Part shown: positions 1-8,639 of the stretch, piece by piece
Layout: each line of letters starts with the position of its first letter
Position numbering within the stretch: the stretch's first letter is position 1
NCBI RefSeq assembly: GCF_001428385.1
Contig: NZ_LMSK01000002.1
Location: 464,704-528,703, forward strand
Reading direction: 5' to 3'
DNA length: 64,000 nt
Source of the DNA: Rhodanobacter sp. Soil772
Lineage (GTDB): Bacteria > Pseudomonadota > Gammaproteobacteria > Xanthomonadales > Rhodanobacteraceae
The notes under the pieces: model-generated
What the model was told of the DNA's origin: nothing
Databases searched by the model: none
Seen by the model: the letters and a program-made list of their open reading frames with translations, nothing else
Translations under genes and position numbers: made by a program

Positions 1-13
1 GAGGAGAAGCCCC

Positions 14-343
14 ATGCGCAAACACGATATCGAGCGCCAGCTCCACGACACCGCCGAACGTGCCGGCGAACGCGCACGCCATTACGCCGACGGCGCCAGC
101 AGCAGCGCCAGGGACCTGCTCGAACGCGGCCGCCGCCGCATCCACGAGCGCTTCGGCAAGCGTGCCGCCTACGGCGAGCAGCTGAGCCGGGCCGCCGAGG
201 ACTTTGCCGACGAGGCGAACTACCACTACCGCCGGCTGCGCCGCCAGGTGAACCGTCATCCGGCCGCCACGCTGGCGATCGTCGCCGGCACGATCGGTGC
301 GTTCCTGCTGCTGCGCCGCGCGTTCCGCAGCGACGACGACTGA
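14..343 (+). CDS. DUF883-type (ElaB/YqjD-like) membrane-anchored protein
   Basis: This 109-residue protein has a highly charged helical N-terminal part (about residues 1-80, rich in Arg, Glu and Ala). One hydrophobic segment follows at about 82-100, and the protein ends in an acidic tail. This is the layout of the DUF883 family (ElaB, YqjD), C-terminally membrane-anchored proteins of which some bind stationary-phase ribosomes. The start is supported by a strong GAGGAG Shine-Dalgarno a few bases upstream. A clear intrinsic terminator follows, so it is probably the last gene of its transcript. The family call rests on layout rather than a unique motif. The ribosome role is known only for the E. 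coli relatives. Confidence 0.7.
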   Translation: MRKHDIERQLHDTAERAGERARHYADGASSSARDLLERGRRRIHERFGKRAAYGEQLSRAAEDFADEANYHYRRLRRQVNRHPAATLAIVAGTIGAFLLLRRAFRSDDD

Positions 344-382
344 CCGGGTCCGGGCGACAAGCGGCGCCGGCACACCAGCAAG

Positions 383-404
383 ACCCGCCATCGGCGGGTT
401 TTTG
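383..404 (+). terminator. Intrinsic terminator after the DUF883-type gene
   Basis: A 7-bp perfect stem (ACCCGCC paired with GGCGGGT) encloses a 3-nt loop and runs directly into five Ts. It lies 40 nt after the stop codon of the upstream gene and before the MFS gene, so the two genes are probably transcribed separately. Confidence 0.85.
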
Positions 405-508
405 TTCGGCCGTCCAAACGGCCTGCGGGACGGCCGCCCCACCGGCGCACTCCATCCGGGACGGCCGCCGCTGCTAAGCTGGCTCCCTGCAGTCAATCCG
501 GCCGATCC

Positions 509-2119
509 ATGCGTTCGAAAGACCTCACCTTCCACCACCCGGTGGCGTTCTGGCTTGGCTGTGCCGCGGTGATCGCCGGCGTGCTGGCGCACCTGCCGAT
601 GCTGGCCATGGCCGCGCCGATGCACTATCGCCTCGTCGGCATGCCGATGGACACGCTGATGCTGGCCGGCATGGCGCTGGTGCCGCTCGGCGTGCTGCTC
701 GCCGGCTATGGCCTGATGCCGCGGATGGAGCAGATGCGGCGCACCCTGCACCCCGACCGCAGCCCGCTGCCGTTCCACGCCGCCGACCATGTGCCGCTCA
801 ATCGCGAACACTGGAAGCTGGTGACCGTGCTGACCGTCGCGCTGGCGGTGGACGTGATGAAACCGGCCACGATCGGCTTCGCGATGCCGGGGATGGCGAC
901 CGAATACGGAATCAGCGGCTCGACGGTCGGATTCCTGGCGCTGTCGGCGCTGACCGGTACCGTGGTCGGCTCGATCGTGTGGGGTCGGCTTGGCGACCTG
1001 TTCGGCCGGCGCGCCACCATCCTGCTGTCGGCGCTGATGTTCATGGGCACCGCGATCTGCGGCGCGATGCCGTCGTTCGGCTGGAACCTGGTGATGTGCT
1101 TCATGATGGGCGCCGCCGCCGGCGGCATGCTGCCGATCACCTTCACCCTGATGGCCGAGACCATCCCGACCCGGCACCGCGGCTGGCTGCTGGTGGCGCT
1201 GGGCGGCGTCGGCACCTCGGCCGGCTACCTGCTCGCCTCGGGCGCGGCCACGCTGTTCGAGCCGACTTACAGCTGGCGTGCGCTGTGGCTGCTCAACCTG
1301 CCCACCGGCGCACTGATCGTGTTCCTCAACCGCTACATTCCCGAGTCGCCGCGCTTCCTCGCGCTGGCCGGACTGGAGGACCAGGCACGTGCGGTGCTGC
1401 AGCGTTTCTCGGGCAGCGCCGGGCCGATGATTGCGCACGCCCACCACGCCAGCGATGTGCTGCGCGCGCAGCGCGATGCGTCCGCGCGCATCGGCATGCG
1501 CCAGCTGCTGCGCGGCCGGCACGCGGCGATCACCTGGGGCCTGATGATGTGCGCGGTCGCCTGGGGCCTGGCGAATTTCGGCTTCCTGCTGTGGCTGCCG
1601 GCGAACCTGGTCACGCTTGGCATCGACGCGCAGGCCAGCGCCGCGCTGCTGGCGCGCTCGGCGATCCTGGCACTGCCCGGGATCGGCGTGGTGGTGTGGT
1701 TCTACCAGCGCTGGAGCAGCATCCGCACGCTGGTGCTGTTCATCGGACTGACCGCGCTCGACCTGCTGTTCTTCTTCGCGATCGACCTGGCCGACCTGCG
1801 TTCGACGGCGCTCACCACCGCCGGCACGGTGGTCCTGCTGCTGAGCATCAGCGGAGTGATCGCGACGCTGATTCCGTATGCGGCGGAAATCTACCCCGTG
1901 CACCTGCGCAGCACCGGTGCAGGGCTGATCGCCGGCGGTTCGAAATTCGGCGGCATCCTCGGCGCCGTGCTGGGCGTGTCCGGTCTGTTCGGGCACTTCA
2001 TGCTGTCGGCACTCTTGATTGCGCTACCGATGGCGGTGGCCGGCTGGATGCTCGCGCGCCGCGGCATCGAGACCCGCGGCCACGGCCTGGAGGCGATCCA
2101 GGACGCGCTGTCCGACTGA
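509..2119 (+). CDS. MFS transporter, sugar/metabolite porter type
   Basis: This 536-residue integral membrane protein carries major facilitator signatures. Motif A (GRLGDLFGRR) lies at about residues 159-168, between helices 2 and 3 of the transporter core. PESPRF at about 277-282 precedes the central loop and is typical of the sugar-porter and metabolite:H+ symporter branches. Ahead of the core there are two extra hydrophobic segments (about residues 15-35 and 48-70) and a polar linker, so the protein is longer than the usual 400-450 residues. The substrate cannot be read from sequence. It stands alone after a terminator. The aceE-like remnant begins directly after its stop codon. Confidence 0.85.
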   Translation: MRSKDLTFHHPVAFWLGCAAVIAGVLAHLPMLAMAAPMHYRLVGMPMDTLMLAGMALVPLGVLLAGYGLMPRMEQMRRTLHPDRSPLPFHAADHVPLNREHWKLVTVLTVALAVDVMKPATIGFAMPGMATEYGISGSTVGFLALSALTGTVVGSIVWGRLGDLFGRRATILLSALMFMGTAICGAMPSFGWNLVMCFMMGAAAGGMLPITFTLMAETIPTRHRGWLLVALGGVGTSAGYLLASGAATLFEPTYSWRALWLLNLPTGALIVFLNRYIPESPRFLALAGLEDQARAVLQRFSGSAGPMIAHAHHASDVLRAQRDASARIGMRQLLRGRHAAITWGLMMCAVAWGLANFGFLLWLPANLVTLGIDAQASAALLARSAILALPGIGVVVWFYQRWSSIRTLVLFIGLTALDLLFFFAIDLADLRSTALTTAGTVVLLLSISGVIATLIPYAAEIYPVHLRSTGAGLIAGGSKFGGILGAVLGVSGLFGHFMLSALLIALPMAVAGWMLARRGIETRGHGLEAIQDALSD

Positions 2120-2120
2120 C

Positions 2121-2190
2121 CGTCAGCAGGTTCGGCTTGCCCCGGTCGAGCTTGTATTCCCTGATCGCGCGACTGACATCCTTTCGGCGC
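2121..2190 (-). pseudogene. Decayed 3' end of an aceE paralogue
   Basis: Read on the minus strand, this stretch encodes KDVSRAIREYKLD. That matches the last residues of the intact AceE encoded to the right (KDVSRAIKEYKLD) with one conservative change. In the best 41-base stretch only three bases differ, two of them silent third-position changes and one the Lys/Arg change. The reading frame runs on past the expected AceE end, and nothing AceE-like precedes the fragment, so it is not functional. The pattern suggests the remnant of a second aceE that diverged as a coding gene before being deleted. It lies between the convergent MFS and OmpA-family genes. Confidence 0.7.
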
Positions 2191-2283
2191 TTCGGCGATG
2201 ACACGGTTGCCGCAAGCGCGGACGACAGGACCCTGTGATCCGGCCGCCCGCATCCCGGTTTTCGCTGCGGGCTGCGCGAGGGC

Positions 2284-3138
2284 TCAGCGACCAAGATGCA
2301 GCTTCTGGCTCACCACGTGGTCGAGCACCCAGACCACGAACGGGCCGCTGGCGTTGGAGAACACATAGCGGGAATGCGAAGCCGGATCCCTGGACTCGTC
2401 CTCCAGCTTCACATCCGAACGGTACGCATTGACGACCAGTTCGTAGTCGTAGCCCTCGACATAATCGAAGTCCTGGATGCGGCCATGCCAGTTCCTCCAC
2501 GGGCCGTTCTCGCTTTCGCGCACGCGGTAGCAGCGACCCGAGTTGTCGGCGTCGCAGGGCACCGTATGCGGGCCGATCCACACCGTGCGGGTCACGCTGC
2601 GCTGGCCCGGCGCGACGGCGACGGGGGCTGCGCTGACGGCATCGCTGATGGTGGTATTGATGACGACGCGGCGGTTCGGTGCCAGGCAGGCGATCAGCAG
2701 CTTGCCCTTCCGGTCCGGGCAGTCGGCCACCGGATCGGCCGCCCCGCGGCCTTCGGTCCGGATCACTCCGGCCGGCACGCCATGCGCCACCAGGTAGTCG
2801 CGTACCGCCTCGGCGCGCTGCGCGGAAAGCTTCTGGTTGGCCTGCTCGCTGCCGATCCGGTCGGTGTAGCCCAGCACCTGCACCGAGTCGATCTGCGATG
2901 CGGCCTTCAGCGTGTCGACCAGCGCATCCAGCTCGGCATTGTCGGCGGATTTCAGCTGCGCCTTGCCGAACGCGAACAGCGCATCGGCCGACAGGCTCTG
3001 CTGCACCGGAACGGCGGGTGCCGCCTGCGGCTCCGCTGCCGGCGGCGGAGTCGGCTGGATGGCCGCCTTGTGGCAACCGCCCAGCGTCAGCGCGACGGCG
3101 CCGCCAAGGAGGTAAACGTACGGACGTAGGGTTCGCAT
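2284..3138 (-). CDS. OmpA-family lipoprotein with a C-terminal DUF4377 domain
   Basis: This is a predicted outer-membrane lipoprotein of 284 residues. A signal peptide ends in the lipobox LGGC, with the lipidated Cys at 22. A Pro/Ala-rich linker follows, then an OmpA-like peptidoglycan-binding domain (about 50-165; note GYTDRIGS, NQKLSAQRAEAV and NRRVVI). The C-terminal region (about 185-265), with WIGPHTVPC, YRV and EGYDYELVV, resembles DUF4377, a domain of secreted and lipoproteins. The start at 3138 was preferred over an upstream in-frame ATG because it has a GAGG Shine-Dalgarno and begins the signal peptide exactly. It follows the aceE terminator, so it probably has its own promoter. The likely role is tethering the outer membrane to peptidoglycan. 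Confidence 0.8.
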   Translation of the reverse strand: MRTLRPYVYLLGGAVALTLGGCHKAAIQPTPPPAAEPQAAPAVPVQQSLSADALFAFGKAQLKSADNAELDALVDTLKAASQIDSVQVLGYTDRIGSEQANQKLSAQRAEAVRDYLVAHGVPAGVIRTEGRGAADPVADCPDRKGKLLIACLAPNRRVVINTTISDAVSAAPVAVAPGQRSVTRTVWIGPHTVPCDADNSGRCYRVRESENGPWRNWHGRIQDFDYVEGYDYELVVNAYRSDVKLEDESRDPASHSRYVFSNASGPFVVWVLDHVVSQKLHLGR

Positions 3139-3300
3139 GGCCCATCCCTCATGTGTCGAGTGACTGCCGGACATCGCCCCGCGGAGCGGTATCGTCGAAG
3201 CAGTCGCCGCCCATCACCGGCTCCCCCCACGCCCTGCAGGATATAGTGGCCGCACGCTGCGCCGGGTGCAGCGGAGGTGAAAAAAACCGTTCGCGCGCAT

Positions 3301-3324
3301 AAAAAACCCCGCCGAAGCGGGGTT
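3301..3324 (-). terminator. Intrinsic terminator of aceE
   Basis: An 8-bp perfect stem (AACCCCGC with GCGGGGTT) closes a 4-nt CGAA loop on the plus strand. Read on the minus strand the stem is followed by six Ts. It sits 25 nt beyond the aceE stop codon and separates aceE from the OmpA-family gene. Confidence 0.9.
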
Positions 3325-3349
3325 CTCGTTGCGTGTTGTGACCTGGTGC

Positions 3350-6058
3350 CTACTGGCCAAGCGGGTTGGGCCGATCCGGATCGAGCTTGTATTCCTTGAT
3401 CGCGCGGCTGACGTCCTTCGCGTTCATCTTGCCGTCCTTCGCCAAGGCGGCCAGCGCCGCATGCGCAATCCAGTAGCGGTCCACCTCGAAGAAGTCGCGC
3501 AGATGCGCGCGCGTGTCCGAGCGGCCGAAGCCGTCAGTGCCGAGCACGGTGTAACGCATGCCGTCGGGCAGGAACGCGCGGATCTGGTCGGCGTATTCGC
3601 GCACGTAGTCGGTGGCGGCGATCGCCGGACCGGAGCGACCGTCGAGCAGGCCGGTGACGTACGGCACGCGCTGCTCCGCTTCCGGATGCAGGCGGTTCCA
3701 GCGTTCGGCGTCGAAACCGTCGCGACGCAGTTCGATGAAGCTGGGGCAGGACCAGACGTCGGACTTCACGCCGAAATCCTTCTCCAGCAACTCGGCCGCC
3801 GCGATCACCTCGCGCAGGATGGTGCCGGAACCCAGCAGTTGCACGCGCGGCTCGCCCTTCTTGGGCTTGCCGCCATCCTTGAACAGGTACATGCCCTTGA
3901 TGATGCCTTCCTCGACGCCCCCGCTCTTATCAGACTTGGGCAGGTCGGGGTGGCTGTAGTTCTCGTTCATCACGGTGACGTAGTAGTAGATGTCTTCCTG
4001 CTCCTGCATCATCCGGCGCACGCCGTCCTGCAGGATCACCGCCACTTCGTACGAGAAGGTCGGGTCGTACGACTTCACGTTCGGGATCGCGCCGGCCATC
4101 AGGTGCGAGTGGCCGTCCTCGTGCTGCAGGCCCTCGCCGTTCAGCGTGGTGCGACCCGAGGTGCCGCCGACCAGGAAGCCGCGCGAGCGCATGTCGCCGG
4201 CGGCCCAGCACAGGTCGCCGATGCGCTGGAAGCCGAACATCGAGTAGTAGATGAAGAACGGCAGCATCGCCTGGTTGCTGACCGAGTAGCTGGTCGCCGC
4301 GGCCATCCACGAGGCCATGCCGCCGGCCTCGCTGATGCCCTGCTGCAGCACCTGGCCCTTCTGGTCCTCGCGGTAGTACAGCAGCTGGTCGGAATCCTGC
4401 GGCTTGTACTTCTGGCCGAACGGCGCGTAGATGCCGATCTGGCGGAACATGCCCTCCATGCCGAACGTGCGCGCCTCGTCGGCGACGATCGGCACGATCC
4501 GCTCGCCCAGCTGCTTGTCGCGCAGCAGCAGGTTGATGCCGCGCACCAGCGCCATCGTGGTGGAGATCTCGCGCTCGCCGGTGCCCTTGGTGATCTGCTC
4601 GAACGCGGCCAGCTCGGGCGCCTTCAGCTTCGCCTCGGCCTTGCGCCGGCGCTGTGGCAACGCGCCGCCGAGCGCCTGGCGGCGCTCCAGCATGTACCGC
4701 ACTTCCGGCGAGTCCTTGCCCGGGTGGTAGTACGGCACGTCGTGCAGCTTGTCGTCGGCAATCGGGATCTGGAAGCGGTCGCGGAAATGCCGCACCGACT
4801 CGTCGTCCAGCTTCTTCTGCTGGTGGGTCGGGTTCTGCGACTCGCCGGCCGCGCCCATGCCGTAGCCCTTGACCGTCTTGGCCAGGATCACCGTGGGCAT
4901 GCCCTTGGTGTTCACCGCCGTGTGGTAGGCCGCGTAGACCTTGTGCGGATCATGGCCGCCGCGGTTCAACCGCCAGATGTCGTCGTCGCTCAAGTTGGCG
5001 ACCATCTCGCGCGTCTCCGGGTATTTGCCGAAGAAGTGCTCGCGCGTATACGCGCCGCCGAACGCCTTGCACGCCTGGTACTCGCCGTCGACGGTTTCCA
5101 TCATCAGCTTGCGCAGCACGCCCTTGCTGTCGCGCGCCAGGAGCGGATCCCAGTAGCTGCCCCAGACCACTTTGAGCGCGTTCCAGCCGGCGCCGCGGAA
5201 CACGCCTTCCAGTTCCTGGATGATCTTGCCGTTGCCGCGCACCGGACCGTCCAGGCGCTGCAGGTTGCAGTTGATCACGAAGATCAGGTTGTCCAGTCCC
5301 TCGCGGCCGGCCAGCGAGATCGCACCGAGCGACTCCGGCTCGTCGCACTCGCCGTCGCCCATGAAGCACCAGACCTTGCGGTCGCTCTTCGGCACCAGCC
5401 CGCGGTGCTCCAGGTACTTGAAGAACTGCGCCTGGTAGATCGCCTGGATCGGACCCAGGCCCATCGACACCGTCGGCACCTGCCAGTAGTCCGGCATCAG
5501 CCACGGGTGCGGGTACGACGACAGCGCGCGACCGTGGCCGGCCACTTCCGTGCGGAATAGGTCGAGCTGGTCCTCGGCCAGGCGGCCTTCGAGGAACGAG
5601 CGCGCGTAGATGCCCGGGCTGGAGTGGCCCTGGTGCAGGATCAGGTCGCCCGGGTGATCGGCGCTCGGCGCGCGCCAGAAATGGTTGAAGCCCACGTCGT
5701 ACAGCGTGGCGCTGGAGGCGAAGCTGGCGATGTGCCCGCCCAGCTCACCCGGCTTGCGGTTCGCGCGCACCACCATCGCCATCGCGTTCCAGCGGATCAG
5801 CGAGCGGATGCGCCATTCCATCGCCGCGTCGCCGGGGCATTTCGCCTCCTGGCTCGGCGCAATCGTGTTGACGTATTCGGTGGTCGGGTTGAACGGCAGG
5901 TAGCCACCCGAACGGCGGGTGGTGTCGACCATCTTCTCCAGCAGGAAATGCGCGCGTTCGGTGCCGTCGTGATGGATCACCGCGTCGAGCGAGTCGATCC
6001 ACTCCCGGGTTTCGGTGGGGTCGATGTCCTGGTTGAGGATGTCGTCGAGCTGATCCAT
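3350..6058 (-). CDS. aceE: Pyruvate dehydrogenase E1 component, homodimeric type
   Basis: This 902-residue protein is the thiamine-diphosphate E1 of the pyruvate dehydrogenase complex. It decarboxylates pyruvate and acetylates the lipoyl groups of E2. The ThDP/metal motif GDGECDEPES lies at about 233-242, followed by the characteristic NLQRLDGPVRGN. The length fits the single-chain gammaproteobacterial AceE (E. coli 887). The chosen start (MDQLDDIL) has GGAGA upstream and matches the family N-terminus better than the ATG 33 nt earlier. No aceF or lpd lies nearby, so the complex is encoded at separate loci, as is usual in this order. maeB lies upstream on the same strand, and a terminator follows. 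A remnant of a second aceE lies about 1.2 kb downstream. Confidence 0.97.
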   Translation of the reverse strand: MDQLDDILNQDIDPTETREWIDSLDAVIHHDGTERAHFLLEKMVDTTRRSGGYLPFNPTTEYVNTIAPSQEAKCPGDAAMEWRIRSLIRWNAMAMVVRANRKPGELGGHIASFASSATLYDVGFNHFWRAPSADHPGDLILHQGHSSPGIYARSFLEGRLAEDQLDLFRTEVAGHGRALSSYPHPWLMPDYWQVPTVSMGLGPIQAIYQAQFFKYLEHRGLVPKSDRKVWCFMGDGECDEPESLGAISLAGREGLDNLIFVINCNLQRLDGPVRGNGKIIQELEGVFRGAGWNALKVVWGSYWDPLLARDSKGVLRKLMMETVDGEYQACKAFGGAYTREHFFGKYPETREMVANLSDDDIWRLNRGGHDPHKVYAAYHTAVNTKGMPTVILAKTVKGYGMGAAGESQNPTHQQKKLDDESVRHFRDRFQIPIADDKLHDVPYYHPGKDSPEVRYMLERRQALGGALPQRRRKAEAKLKAPELAAFEQITKGTGEREISTTMALVRGINLLLRDKQLGERIVPIVADEARTFGMEGMFRQIGIYAPFGQKYKPQDSDQLLYYREDQKGQVLQQGISEAGGMASWMAAATSYSVSNQAMLPFFIYYSMFGFQRIGDLCWAAGDMRSRGFLVGGTSGRTTLNGEGLQHEDGHSHLMAGAIPNVKSYDPTFSYEVAVILQDGVRRMMQEQEDIYYYVTVMNENYSHPDLPKSDKSGGVEEGIIKGMYLFKDGGKPKKGEPRVQLLGSGTILREVIAAAELLEKDFGVKSDVWSCPSFIELRRDGFDAERWNRLHPEAEQRVPYVTGLLDGRSGPAIAATDYVREYADQIRAFLPDGMRYTVLGTDGFGRSDTRAHLRDFFEVDRYWIAHAALAALAKDGKMNAKDVSRAIKEYKLDPDRPNPLGQ

Positions 6059-6206
6059 GAAGATTCTCCGCAGCGCCGTTGCAGCGCTCATGCTTGAGGG
6101 GGTACCCGCCGCCGGGGGATTGCGACGGGATCAACGTCCAAGTCTAGCCGTTGGGCCCGGGGGTCGCCAATGCAGATTCCATGCGGCGGCGCACGGCAGC
6201 GGGGCC

Positions 6207-6230
6207 AAAAGCGCCGGGGCGGCCGCCCCG
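6207..6230 (-). terminator. Probable terminator after maeB
   Basis: The perfect palindrome CGGGGCGGCCGCCCCG at 6215-6230 can form a 6-bp GC-only stem with a GGCC loop. On the minus strand four Ts follow after a 5-nt GC-rich gap. It lies just past the maeB stop and ahead of aceE. The T-run is short and displaced, so termination may be partial. Confidence 0.45.
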
Positions 6231-6248
6231 CTCGGGACGGCCGGGCGA

Positions 6249-8540
6249 TCAGCCTTGCGGGCGGTTCGTCGCGCGGATCTGCGCCTCGACGCAGGCCACC
6301 GCGCTCATGTTCACCACCCGGCGCACGGTCGACTGCGGCATCAGGATGTGCGCCGGCTTGGCCACGCCCATCAGGATCGGCCCGATCACCACGCCGTCGC
6401 TGAGCATGCGGGTCATGTTGTAGGCGATGTTGGCCGCGTCCAGGTTGGGGAATACGAACACGTTCGCCTTGCCTTCCAGTCGCGAGTTCGGGAACAGCTT
6501 CTCGCGCAGCGCCGGGGTCAGCGCCACGTCGGCCTGCATCTCGCCCTCCACTTCCAGCCGCGGCGCGCGGGCGCGGATCAGCTCCAGCGCCTTGCGCATC
6601 TTCTTCGCGCCGCAGGTGTCGCGGCTGCCGAAGTTGCCGCCGGACAGCAGCGCGATCTTCGGCGTGATGCCGAACAGCTTCAGCCGGATCGATGCCTGCA
6701 AGGTCGCCTCGGCGATCTGCTCGGGGCAGGGATCGTCCTGCACATGCGTATCGAGGTAGAAGAACGTGCCCTTGTCGGTGGCCACCGCGGCCATCGCCGA
6801 CGGTTCGACCACGCCGGCGTCCAGGCCGATGATGTCGCGGATGTAGCGCAGCTTGCCCTGGTACTGGCCGACCAGGCCGCAGATCATCGCGTCGGCTTCG
6901 CCGCGCTCGACCATCAGCGCGGCGATCGCGGTGGGCCGCGAGCGCACCACCGCCTTGGCCATCGACGGAGTCACCCCGCGGCGCTGCATCAGGCGGTGGT
7001 AGTGCTGCCAGTAGTCGTCGAAGCGCGGGTCGGAGTTGATGTTGCAGATCTCGACGTCCACGCCCAGCCTGATGCGCAGGCCGGCGCGCTTGATGCGCTT
7101 CTCGATCACTTCCGGACGGCCGATCAGGATGGGTTTGGCCAGGCCTTCGTCGACCACCACCTGCACCGCGCGCAGCACGGTCTCTTCCTCGCCCTCGGCA
7201 TACACCAGCCGGCACGGCGCGGACTTGGCCCGCTCGAACACCGGCTTCATCAGCAGGCCGGTGCGGAACACGAAGCTGGTCAGCTGGTCGTTGTAGACGG
7301 CGAAATCGGCCATCGGCCGCGTCGCCACGCCCGAGTCCATCGCCGCCTGCGCCACCGCCGGCGGCAGCTGCAGCAACAGGCGCGGATCGAACGGCTGCGG
7401 GATCAGGTAGTCCGGGCCGAAGCTGGGCGGCTTGCCGCCGTAGGCGCGCGCGCTGACGTCGGACGACTCGCGCCGCGCCAGCGCTGCGATCGCCTTGACG
7501 CAGGCGATCTTCATCGGCTCGTTGATCACCGTGGCGCCCACGTCCAGCGCGCCGCGGAACAGGTACGGGAAGCACAGCGCGTTGTTGACCTGGTTCGGGT
7601 AATCCGAACGGCCGGTGGCCATGATGCAGTCCGGCCGCACCGCCTTCGCCTCTTCCGGGGTGATCTCCGGGTTCGGGTTGGCCAGCGCGAAGATGACCGG
7701 CCGCGCGGCCATCGTGGCAACCATCTCCGGCTTCAGGATGCCGCCGGCGGACAGGCCGAGGAACACGTCCGCGCCCTCGACGATCTCGGCCAACGTGCGT
7801 GCCTTGGTGTCGCGCGCGTAACGCTGCTTGTCCGGATCGAGGTCGGTGCGCTCGTTGTGCAGCACGCCGTGGCGGTCGAACGCCAGGATGTGCTCGGGCT
7901 TCACGCCCAGCGCCACCAGCATGTCGAGGCAGGAAATGCCCGCGGCGCCGGCGCCGGTAGTGGCCACGCGAATGTCCTCGATCTTCTTGCCGACCACCAC
8001 CAGCGCGTTCAGCAGCGCCGCGCCGACGATGATCGAGGTGCCGTGCTGGTCGTCGTGGAATACCGGGATCTTCATCCGCTCGCGCAGCTTGCGCTCGACG
8101 ATGAAGCACTCCGGCGCCTTGATGTCTTCCAGGTTGATGCCGCCGAAGGTGGGCTCCAGGCTGGCGATGATGTCGACCAGCTTGTCCGGGTCGTTCTCGT
8201 CGATCTCGATGTCGAACACGTCGATGCCGGCGAACTTCTGGAACAGCACGCCCTTGCCTTCCATCACCGGCTTGGCCGCCAGCGGCCCGATGTTGCCCAG
8301 GCCGAGCACCGCGGTGCCGTTGGTGATCACCGCGACCAGGTTGGAACGCGCGGTGTACTCGGCGGCCGTGGTCGGGTCCTCGACGATCGCATCGCAGGCC
8401 GCGGCCACGCCGGGCGAATACGCCAGCGACAGGTCGCGCTGGGTCAGCAGCGAGGTGGTCGGGGTGACCTTGATCTTGCCGGGGCGCGGCAGGCGGTGGT
8501 ATTCGAGGGCAGCAAGGCGCAGTTCTTCGGGGAGGCTCAT
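6249..8540 (-). CDS. maeB: NADP-dependent malic enzyme with phosphotransacetylase domain
   Basis: This 763-residue hybrid enzyme converts malate to pyruvate and CO2, making NADPH. The N-terminal half (about 1-430) holds the malic enzyme and nucleotide-binding domains, with SLAYSPGVA, the metal and substrate region DDQHGTS and the Rossmann stretch TTGAGAAG. The C-terminal half (about 430-760) is a phosphate acetyl/butyryl transferase-like domain, which in this family is regulatory and senses acetyl-CoA rather than being known to catalyse transfer. The length matches MaeB (759 in E. coli). The start MSLPEELR was chosen by family similarity; no clear Shine-Dalgarno precedes it. Its position next to aceE puts pyruvate production and pyruvate oxidation side by side. 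Confidence 0.95.
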   Translation of the reverse strand: MSLPEELRLAALEYHRLPRPGKIKVTPTTSLLTQRDLSLAYSPGVAAACDAIVEDPTTAAEYTARSNLVAVITNGTAVLGLGNIGPLAAKPVMEGKGVLFQKFAGIDVFDIEIDENDPDKLVDIIASLEPTFGGINLEDIKAPECFIVERKLRERMKIPVFHDDQHGTSIIVGAALLNALVVVGKKIEDIRVATTGAGAAGISCLDMLVALGVKPEHILAFDRHGVLHNERTDLDPDKQRYARDTKARTLAEIVEGADVFLGLSAGGILKPEMVATMAARPVIFALANPNPEITPEEAKAVRPDCIMATGRSDYPNQVNNALCFPYLFRGALDVGATVINEPMKIACVKAIAALARRESSDVSARAYGGKPPSFGPDYLIPQPFDPRLLLQLPPAVAQAAMDSGVATRPMADFAVYNDQLTSFVFRTGLLMKPVFERAKSAPCRLVYAEGEEETVLRAVQVVVDEGLAKPILIGRPEVIEKRIKRAGLRIRLGVDVEICNINSDPRFDDYWQHYHRLMQRRGVTPSMAKAVVRSRPTAIAALMVERGEADAMICGLVGQYQGKLRYIRDIIGLDAGVVEPSAMAAVATDKGTFFYLDTHVQDDPCPEQIAEATLQASIRLKLFGITPKIALLSGGNFGSRDTCGAKKMRKALELIRARAPRLEVEGEMQADVALTPALREKLFPNSRLEGKANVFVFPNLDAANIAYNMTRMLSDGVVIGPILMGVAKPAHILMPQSTVRRVVNMSAVACVEAQIRATNRPQG

Positions 8541-8639
8541 TGGATACGTTTTATCGGTGAAGGGAAGTCGTCCGCCAGCGCGGATGGCTTCCCGTGATGT
8601 TAGCACCGGGGCGGCCCCGACCGGCCCGGGGCGGCGGCC

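Noticed and set aside
3329-5560. Plus-strand open frame of 743 codons opposite aceE
   Set aside because: Shadow of aceE caused by high third-position GC. It lacks any recognisable motif and overlaps a certain gene entirely.
6057-8597. Plus-strand open frame of 846 codons opposite maeB
   Set aside because: Antisense shadow with His/Arg/Ala-rich translation and no domains; maeB is certain.
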